NCBI RefSeq assembly: GCF_000621505.1 | Contig: NZ_JHYD01000024.1 | Location: 1-64,000, forward strand | DNA: 64,000 nt | DNA from: Ruminiclostridium cellobioparum DSM 1351 = ATCC 15832 | Lineage (GTDB): Bacteria > Bacillota > Clostridia > Acetivibrionales > DSM-1351 | Reading direction: 5' to 3' | Program-made: the position numbers and the translations under genes | In this document: positions 55,324-64,000 of the stretch, piece after piece | How positions within the stretch are numbered: position 1 is the stretch's first letter | Layout of the letters: every line of letters starts with the position of its first letter | Notes under the pieces: model-generated | What the model was told of the DNA's origin: nothing | What the model saw: the letters and a program-made list of their open reading frames with translations, nothing else | Database searches by the model: none

Positions 55324-56691
55324 ATGAAAAAAGCTTTAAAATGTTTAAGTTTACTCATGGCAGCTCTGATGGTATTTTCACTGGCCGCATGCGGCGCTCC
55401 AGCCGGAGGGGAAGCAAATTCGTCTGACTCGGCAGCTTCGGGAACTCAGCAAAGTACGGCCTCATCTGCCGGAAGCCAGGCACCTGTGACCTTGACTTTC
55501 ACACATATGTTCCCTGCGGGAGATACTGAAGGTAATGCCATAGCTTTCCGTAAGTCCCTGGATAAATTTAAAAGCGAAAACCCCAATATCACAATAAACG
55601 AAGAACCTCTGAGCCATGACAACTACGAGACCAAGGTCAGAACCCTGGCTGCCGGAAATGAACTGCCGGACATATTCATCGTCAAGGGGTCAATGACCAG
55701 CATGTTTATAGAAAATAAATTAATAAATCCGGTTGATGATGTCATCAACAGTGATCCTGAGTGGAAGGAAGCCTTCCTGCAAGGTGCATTCGATGACTTT
55801 GTGGTGGATGGCAAGAGCTATGGAATACCATTCCAGATGCTGAACACCCACTTGATATATTATAATAAGAAATTGTTCAACGATGCCGGGATTACGGCCT
55901 TCCCCTCAAACTGGAGTGAATTCACGGATGCTATAAATAAACTCAAAGCAAAGGGAATTATACCGATTTCTTTGGGAAATAAGGGTAACTGGGTGGCGGA
56001 ATCCTGCATATTGAGCACACTTGGAGACAGGTATACAGGCACCGATTGGTTTAAGAGCATAAAAGAGAAAAAGGGAGCCAAGTTTACTGATCCCGAATTT
56101 ATAAGTGCACTTAAAGCATTGCAGGATCTTGCGAAAATGGATGCCTTCAACACAGATTTAAACAGTATTGACAACATGCAGCAGAAAACTGCCTATTACA
56201 ACGGCAAAGCCGCTATGTTCATGGAAGGAAACTGGGCTATAAGCAATGTCATAAATGACGCTCCGAAAGATATTCTGGACAATACGGAATTAGCCCTGCT
56301 TCCGGCAGTGGATGGCGGAAAAGGTGATGCCATGGCCAACTCGGCAGGTGCTGCCTGGGCTTATAATGTAAATTCCGAGCTCAAAGGCGATAAACTTGCC
56401 GCCGCCTATAAAATATTAAAAGCGGTTACCGATGCAGATTATGCTACTGTTTCAGTTGAATCAAATGCGTTCCCTGCAAGCAAACCCAAGAATATTGACA
56501 AGAGCAGGCTGGCACCGCTTTCAATAAAGTATCTGGATCTGGCAGCCAAAATCAAGCCGGTTCCCATATATGACGCACAGCTTTCGGCCGACCTTATACA
56601 GGTTATGAATACCGGTCTGCAGGAATTGCTTATAGACGGTATTTCACCTGAGGACCTTGCTAAAAAGATTCAGGCTGAATATGAGAAATAA
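55324..56691 (+). CDS. sugar ABC transporter substrate-binding lipoprotein (island 2)
   Basis: This 455-residue COG1653-type lipoprotein has a signal peptide ending SLAAC (Cys23), a Ser/Gly/Ala-rich linker and the binding-protein fold with GKSYGIPFQMLNTHLIYYNK and KAAMFMEGNWAIS. The start is ATG 55324, with GGGAGG 7 bases upstream. It is a distant paralogue of the island-1 protein. It serves the permeases at 56816 and 57696. The substrate is unknown; the adjacent hydrolase and lyxose/mannose isomerase point to an oligosaccharide. Confidence 0.93.
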   Translation: MKKALKCLSLLMAALMVFSLAACGAPAGGEANSSDSAASGTQQSTASSAGSQAPVTLTFTHMFPAGDTEGNAIAFRKSLDKFKSENPNITINEEPLSHDNYETKVRTLAAGNELPDIFIVKGSMTSMFIENKLINPVDDVINSDPEWKEAFLQGAFDDFVVDGKSYGIPFQMLNTHLIYYNKKLFNDAGITAFPSNWSEFTDAINKLKAKGIIPISLGNKGNWVAESCILSTLGDRYTGTDWFKSIKEKKGAKFTDPEFISALKALQDLAKMDAFNTDLNSIDNMQQKTAYYNGKAAMFMEGNWAISNVINDAPKDILDNTELALLPAVDGGKGDAMANSAGAAWAYNVNSELKGDKLAAAYKILKAVTDADYATVSVESNAFPASKPKNIDKSRLAPLSIKYLDLAAKIKPVPIYDAQLSADLIQVMNTGLQELLIDGISPEDLAKKIQAEYEK

Positions 56692-56720
56692 ATAATTCGT
56701 AAACACAGGCTCTATTTATA

Positions 56721-56752
56721 CGGGAGATAACCTGTAGCAGGTTACTCTCCCG
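56721..56752 (+). terminator. intercistronic hairpin in island-2 importer operon
   Basis: CGGGAGATAACCTG pairs with CAGGTTACTCTCCCG (small bulge) around TAG, with a weak T-rich tail. It is the third hairpin of this kind in the window between a binding-protein gene and its permease gene. Confidence 0.7.
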
Positions 56753-56815
56753 GTATTCTATTACTATTTGTTTGCGTGAACCTATATATGAATTGCACGC
56801 AGATGGGAGATTAAT

Positions 56816-57706
56816 ATGACAAGTAGAACTCTCAGACCTAAAAATCGCGTTATTGCGGCTTATTTAGCTCCCGGTTTGTTGATATATTGTTTTATAGTAA
56901 TAATTCCGTTGTTTATATCATTGATTTACAGCCTTTACAATTACAGCGGCGGTGCCAGTATGAAATTCATAGGATTGACCAACTACCGGCATTTGATCAA
57001 GGATATGGATTTCTGGGGTTCCTTTAAAAACAATCTGATCATTATATTACTGTCAATGGTGGGGCAAATTGGTATAGCGCTTGTAATAACAGTATTTATG
57101 ATGTCTAAACTCTTAAAACTTAAGGCAATACACAGAAATATAATTTTCCTTCCCGTGGTGGTATCGGCAATTGTCGTAGGCTTTCTCTGGACAATAATAT
57201 ATAACAAGGATTTCGGTTTGCTCAATTTCCTGTTGAAGTCGCTGGGGCTGGAATCACTTATTATTCCCTGGCTTGACAATCCCAAATATGTGATCATATC
57301 GGTGAGTATGCCCATTATCTGGCAATATATAGGTTTTTATCTGGTAATATTTCTTGCGGCTATTCAGAGTATCCCCAATGAAATATATGAAAGTGCCGAT
57401 CTTGACGGTGCCGTCGGAATAAAAAGATCCATGTATATTACCATCCCGCTGATGTCGGATACCTTGAAAGTTGCGGTTATGCTATGTATTGCCGGCAATA
57501 TGAAAATTTTTGACCACATATATGTGATGACGGGCGGAGGCCCCGGAACAAGCTCGATGGTAATGGCACAATACGCGTATATAAACTCCTTTATAATGTT
57601 CAAACTGGGCTATGGGAGTGCTATTTCGGTGGGTATACTGGTACTGAGCCTTTCACTTATTCTCCTGAGCAGAAAACTTTGGGGAGGGAAAAACAATGAA
57701 GCTTAA
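56816..57706 (+). CDS. sugar ABC transporter permease, MalF/UgpA type (island 2)
   Basis: This 296-residue permease has six spans and the EAA loop YESADLDGAVGIKRSMYITIP, near residue 190. The N-terminus is RPKNRVIAAYLAPGLLIY, with a first span typical of COG1175. TGGGAG precedes ATG 56816. It overlaps the next permease by 11 bases, so the two are translationally coupled. No ATPase gene follows. Confidence 0.93.
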   Translation: MTSRTLRPKNRVIAAYLAPGLLIYCFIVIIPLFISLIYSLYNYSGGASMKFIGLTNYRHLIKDMDFWGSFKNNLIIILLSMVGQIGIALVITVFMMSKLLKLKAIHRNIIFLPVVVSAIVVGFLWTIIYNKDFGLLNFLLKSLGLESLIIPWLDNPKYVIISVSMPIIWQYIGFYLVIFLAAIQSIPNEIYESADLDGAVGIKRSMYITIPLMSDTLKVAVMLCIAGNMKIFDHIYVMTGGGPGTSSMVMAQYAYINSFIMFKLGYGSAISVGILVLSLSLILLSRKLWGGKNNEA

Positions 57707-58532
57707 AATATTAAAGATCGCCTCACAGACATTTATTAACCTGTTTATGGTCATATTCTCCATAACATGCCTGTTTCCGCTGATATGGATGTTTTACTCT
57801 TCACTGAAAACACAAAAGGAATTCAGTCTGGATATAATATCTTTACCGGGTATTCTGCACTTTGATAATTATATGGAAGCAATAAAAGTAGGAAAAATGC
57901 ATATGTTTTTCGGGAACAGCCTTTTCAACAGCGTATTTTCAGTTGTGCTTATCATTATAATAGGATTCGTTATTGCATATTTCCTGTCAAGGTATAACTT
58001 TAAAATGAGAAACCTCATATATGTACTGTTCCTGTTTGGAATGCTCGTACCGGTACACAGCCTGCTAATACCTTTATTTATTCAATTTAAAGTCCTGTGG
58101 CTGCTGGACAAACGGTTTACTTTAATATTGCCGTATGTGGCATTCGGGCTGCCCATGGCCATATTCCTGTTTGAAAGCTTCATTAAGTCGGTGCCGGTGG
58201 AAATTGAAGAAGCTGCCTATCTTGACGGCAGCAATACAAGTACCATTATTTTTAAAATAGTTTTACCGGTATGCAGACCCGTACTGTCAACAATACTTAT
58301 TCTGTCTTTTTTGAATTCATGGAATGAGTTCCCCTTTGCTCTGATCCTGCTTAGAAAGCAGAGCCTCAAGACCATTCCCATCGGATTGTCGAATTTTAAT
58401 GGAGCATATTCGGTAAATTATCCCCAATTGATGGCAGCAATGGTGATAGCGGTACTTCCGGTCATTATCATATATTTATTAGCTTCAAAAAGGATAATTG
58501 AAGGTATGACTGCCGGTTCAGTAAAAGGGTAA
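57696..58532 (+). CDS. sugar ABC transporter permease, MalG/UgpE type (island 2)
   Basis: This 278-residue COG0395 permease has six spans and the EAA loop EEAAYLDGSNTSTIIFKIVLP, near residue 170, and ends IIEGMTAGSVKG as the family does. GGGAGGG lies 6 bases before ATG 57696, inside the previous gene. It forms a heterodimeric channel with the upstream permease. The hydrolase gene follows after about 95 bases. Confidence 0.93.
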   Translation: MKLKILKIASQTFINLFMVIFSITCLFPLIWMFYSSLKTQKEFSLDIISLPGILHFDNYMEAIKVGKMHMFFGNSLFNSVFSVVLIIIIGFVIAYFLSRYNFKMRNLIYVLFLFGMLVPVHSLLIPLFIQFKVLWLLDKRFTLILPYVAFGLPMAIFLFESFIKSVPVEIEEAAYLDGSNTSTIIFKIVLPVCRPVLSTILILSFLNSWNEFPFALILLRKQSLKTIPIGLSNFNGAYSVNYPQLMAAMVIAVLPVIIIYLLASKRIIEGMTAGSVKG

Positions 58533-58628
58533 TGTCATGGTACGCCGGTTATGTGATGGAATTGTAAATAATCTGAACTTATATACAATACAACGTTATG
58601 TTAATAAATAAAAAGGAAGGTGCTTGAA

Positions 58629-61381
<2,753 letters not shown>

Positions 61382-61414
61382 CCGTCCTAACCAGTTAAAT
61401 TGAATAAACGCATA

Positions 61415-61475
61415 AAAATGAGCCGGGACACCGGCGGACATTCTTGAAATGTACCGCTGGTGTCCGGCTCATTTT
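61415..61475. terminator. bidirectional terminator between islands
   Basis: Long arms AAAATGAGCCGGGACACC and GGTGTCCGGCTCATTTT are continued by GGCGG/CCGC-type pairs around a short loop. It serves the plus-strand isomerase gene and the minus-strand CO dehydrogenase gene. Confidence 0.9.
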
Positions 61476-61509
61476 GCAGATTATTACAGGTTAATGCTGT
61501 TGAATCCGA

Positions 61510-63642
61510 TCAGTTCAAACCCAGCTCCCTGCGTTTCTTTTCAATATGGTCCACATATATCTGAATTGTTTTTTCTGCATCCAGCTCCACTACAACCTTG
61601 CCAAGTCCTAGTGTCTCTGTTGTCTCGGTAAGGGTTTTTACCACAACATCACTTCCCGTTATGGAAGGCACGGGTGCCACATGGACCAGCCAGCCCAGTG
61701 CGACTGCCGTACAGGCGTCGGCAACGGCTTTTTGCTCAAGATATTCCGGTGCACCGATTACAAGAGGCAGCAGGTTTGTGTCAACATTAAGGGCATCAGC
61801 CAGTTCCTTGGCAGTATGGGTCATTTTGCCGATATCCACACAGGCGCCATAGGTGAGTACAGGCGGGATGCCCAGCTGCTTACAGACCGCTTTCAGGCCC
61901 TCGCCGCATTCGTCTGCAGCGGCGGGATTGGTAAGGCCGGTATATTCCATGACGGAAGAGGTGCAGCCGCCTGAAAGCACAAGGATGTTATTTTCGATAA
62001 GTCCTTTTGTGATTCTGAAAATGTTGCTGCCCCCCTGTCCATAACGTGCGGTGGTACAACCCACTATGGTAGCTATACCTCTGATATTGCCGTTGGCTAT
62101 CTGCTCTATAAGGGGGTCAAAGCTTCCGCCAAGGGCATTTCTGACCGACTCGGTGCTGAAACCCACCATACAGTCGGAGGTGTGGGGCGGAATATAAGTT
62201 TTACGGTTCTCGGACTTTCTTTGTTTAAAGGCGTCTATGGCCATTTCAAGAGCTTTTTCAGCCTGCTCCTTCATCTTTTCAGGCACAAAATCAAGAGCTT
62301 CGGTGCCCTGGAGACGGATGACGGGATGTGTGCTGAGGAGCTTGGTTCCGAAACGTTTTGCATACAGAGGCATGGTGGGGACGGTACAGTTGTAGTCAAA
62401 CATGAACATGTCCACAACGCCTGTTGCAAGCAGGTATTCCTGCGAAAGCCATTCACCCTCCTGACCGCCGTAGCCCTTCTGGTTGTGGGTGCCGTCATAA
62501 TTGATGAGCTGCTGACCTTCGCAAACATGCCCCAGAATCTGTATCCCGTCGGCTCCGGCGGCTTTGGCCTTCTGCTGCCATTCGCCGGTGGAGGCCAGAT
62601 CAATGGCGACATGTGCCAGCAAAGGCATATGCCCGTTGGTTACCACATTGATCATTCCTTCCTTCAACAGGCCCATATTCTGTTTTTTCATGGCAATTTC
62701 CTGAGTGCCCATCAGGATTTCCTGGATTATATCCAGGAGGAAGAGGCCCTGGTACTCATTTGCAACTCCAAGTCTGACACTGTTGAGCAGGAATTCCACC
62801 GGATCGGAGGTGAAGTTGGTCATGCAGCGCGTCTGGGCATATGCCACTTCACTGTAGCCGCCGCCCGGGAAGAGGCCAAGCTGCTTCCACAGTTCCTTGC
62901 GTTTTGCGGGCGCGAAGGCTTCAACTGTTTTTGAAGGTATGTGAAAAGGTGAATGTATGTCGTCAATGACCCACTGGGCAAAATCTACCGCAAGCTTTTC
63001 CAGGGGTACGTTTATGTTCAGGCCTGCCATGTCGGCATATTTTTTCAACTTTTCAGGATCTCTGAGCCTGAGTCCGCTCTCGGGGTGCTCACCGGCCGCC
63101 TTCAAGGTCCTGGCGGCCTGATGGCAGTGGAATATATTGGCGGAGGTTCCGATGGTGACATGACGGTATACAAAATTTCTTGAAACCATGGTGTGTGCGT
63201 CCACGCCGCAGGTTCCCCTCGGAACCTTGTCGTTTATACGGCAGGGCCCGTTGGCACAAAGCTGGCAGGACAGGCCCTCAATACAGAATTTACACTGGAT
63301 GGGCTGCTGTTGGCTGAACCTGTCGAACACATTTGTCATTCCTGCATCATGAACTACCTGGTACATCTCTCTCATTGCAGGGTCGATTATAACATTCAGT
63401 GGATAGCCTTCCTTTGACTGATCATTCTTTTGGATATGTTCTCTCTGCCAATTGTGAACGTCCTCCATGGCCGGAGACTTTTGAATTTTGTCGTAATCCA
63501 CCTGTATGCGGTTATGAATATGGGTGTGGGTATTGGGATCGTTTGAGTGCTCATTTGTAAGCTTTGTTCCGAAGGTGGTATTATCGCCGCGCATGGTACC
63601 TGCGCTGCGCTGATAGGATTTTTCTATATCTTTATCGGACAT
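61510..63642 (-). CDS. cooS: anaerobic Ni-Fe carbon monoxide dehydrogenase catalytic subunit
   Basis: This 710-residue CooS-type enzyme oxidises CO to CO2 reversibly. B-cluster cysteines are Cys126, 129, 134 and 145, in CQLCANGPCR and GTCG. The C-cluster ligand set is present: His in NGHMPLL and Cys in GHVCEG, YNCTVP, VGCTTA, GGCTSS and GACVDIG, plus the catalytic Lys in EQKAV. The D-cluster is Cys117-X2-Cys120 instead of the common CX7C. An N-terminal extension of about 75 residues with HTHIH precedes the usual start. AGGAGG lies before ATG 63642. No acetyl-CoA synthase, cooC or cooF gene is in the window. Confidence 0.95.
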   Translation of the reverse strand: MSDKDIEKSYQRSAGTMRGDNTTFGTKLTNEHSNDPNTHTHIHNRIQVDYDKIQKSPAMEDVHNWQREHIQKNDQSKEGYPLNVIIDPAMREMYQVVHDAGMTNVFDRFSQQQPIQCKFCIEGLSCQLCANGPCRINDKVPRGTCGVDAHTMVSRNFVYRHVTIGTSANIFHCHQAARTLKAAGEHPESGLRLRDPEKLKKYADMAGLNINVPLEKLAVDFAQWVIDDIHSPFHIPSKTVEAFAPAKRKELWKQLGLFPGGGYSEVAYAQTRCMTNFTSDPVEFLLNSVRLGVANEYQGLFLLDIIQEILMGTQEIAMKKQNMGLLKEGMINVVTNGHMPLLAHVAIDLASTGEWQQKAKAAGADGIQILGHVCEGQQLINYDGTHNQKGYGGQEGEWLSQEYLLATGVVDMFMFDYNCTVPTMPLYAKRFGTKLLSTHPVIRLQGTEALDFVPEKMKEQAEKALEMAIDAFKQRKSENRKTYIPPHTSDCMVGFSTESVRNALGGSFDPLIEQIANGNIRGIATIVGCTTARYGQGGSNIFRITKGLIENNILVLSGGCTSSVMEYTGLTNPAAADECGEGLKAVCKQLGIPPVLTYGACVDIGKMTHTAKELADALNVDTNLLPLVIGAPEYLEQKAVADACTAVALGWLVHVAPVPSITGSDVVVKTLTETTETLGLGKVVVELDAEKTIQIYVDHIEKKRRELGLN

Positions 63643-63740
63643 AATGCATACTCCTCCTAAAATATTATTTATTCTATATTTTTACTCTTTTAGCCGATTA
63701 TATTCTGCGACATTTATGAAGTCAGAGATGCTAAAATCAA

Positions 63741-63771
63741 TACTAATTTTTTACCCTATAAAAAATTAGTA
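63741..63771. repeat. 12-base inverted repeat upstream of cooS
   Basis: TACTAATTTTTT and AAAAAATTAGTA are perfect complements separated by 7 bases (ACCCTAT). It lies about 100 bases before the cooS start in an AT-rich region and could be an operator for a redox- or CO-responsive regulator. AT-rich composition makes chance more likely. Confidence 0.45.
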
Positions 63772-63898
63772 AATTATGTTTATTACTGTTTTATTTTGTA
63801 TATAAAAGGGAATAAAATAATTAATCAAAACCACTTGCATAAGTTCTTGTATTCTATATAATAATTAAATAAATCCAGCGGGAGGGAGTGCTATTTTC

Positions 63899-64000
63899 TT
63901 GGATGTAAAAAGGAGTTTTGGTATAGGGCTTAAACTTTTGATATTTACTTTTTTGACACTTTTTATTCTTCCCGGATTCAGTACATATGCAAATAATCTA
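63899..64000 (+). CDS. 5' end of a secreted-protein gene (cut by window edge)
   Basis: The frame from TTG 63899 runs to the window end with 34 codons. It has a basic start (DVKRS), a hydrophobic core (LKLLIFTFLTLFILPG) and a polar part (FSTYANNL), which together look like a signal peptide with cleavage near the end. GGAGGGAG lies about 10 bases upstream. It diverges from cooS. The mature protein is outside the window. Confidence 0.6.
   Translation, partial: MDVKRSFGIGLKLLIFTFLTLFILPGFSTYANNL

Overview
The window reads as chromosome of a spore-forming, anaerobic, low-GC Gram-positive bacterium of the class Clostridia, most like the Ruminiclostridium/Clostridium group that lives on plant or microbial polysaccharides. 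Reasons: SpoIIE and SpoVB, strong AGGAGG-type ribosome binding sites with frequent TTG/GTG starts, alr followed by a MazEF pair, CtsR operators before an Hsp20 gene, YesM/YesN two-component systems beside sugar ABC importers, and a Ni-Fe carbon monoxide dehydrogenase. The genus is inference.

Layout. 1-2.3 kb: tRNA-Val and small membrane proteins (CBO0543 family, YitT family). 2.3-12.3 kb: sugar island 1, with a YesN regulator and YesM kinase facing an ABC importer (binding protein plus two permeases, no ATPase), a GH94 phosphorylase very like N,N'-diacetylchitobiose phosphorylase, and a phosphohexomutase. Together they suggest uptake, phosphorolysis and isomerisation of a GlcNAc-type disaccharide. 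12.4-14.5 kb: a TIGR00300-family enzyme and a secreted PPC-domain protein. 14.6-14.8 kb: an intergenic stretch able to fold as a multi-branched RNA. 15-18.6 kb: spoIIE and two unknown genes. 18.7-21.7 kb: tRNA-Arg and a small accessory island with a decayed endonuclease gene, a SEC-C-motif protein with a possible nuclease-like N-terminus, an XRE regulator with two matching palindromes, and a small membrane protein. 21.8-29.3 kb: DNRLRE protein, DusB, cell-wall amidase, NlpC/P60 endopeptidase, SpoVB, Hsp20, NudC. 29.4-36.8 kb: minus-strand surface polysaccharide cluster (ligase/polymerase, DUF4330, GT2, FrhB-like iron-sulfur protein, flippase, pyruvyl transferase).

37-45.8 kb: coiled-coil protein, Nnr repair enzyme, alanine racemase, MazE/MazF, a secreted protein, a membrane-anchored FAD-oxidoreductase-like protein with a degenerate nucleotide-binding motif, a TagA/WecG glycosyltransferase and an unknown 131-residue protein. 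46-48.3 kb: a complete polar amino-acid ABC importer with an ArgR-like box in front. 48.4-51.4 kb: a second YitT protein and a chemoreceptor. 51.6-61.4 kb: sugar island 2, again YesM, YesN, binding protein and two permeases without ATPase, followed by a GHL6/beta-galactosidase-like hydrolase and a D-lyxose/mannose isomerase-like protein. 61.5-63.6 kb: a CooS-type CO dehydrogenase with a long N-terminal extension and a CX2C D-cluster motif. A secreted-protein gene runs off the right end.

The two sugar islands share one logic: kinase and regulator sense the sugar, the binding protein and permeases import it using an ATPase encoded elsewhere, and cytoplasmic enzymes process it. All three ABC operons carry a strong hairpin between the binding-protein gene and the first permease gene, which would favour excess binding protein.
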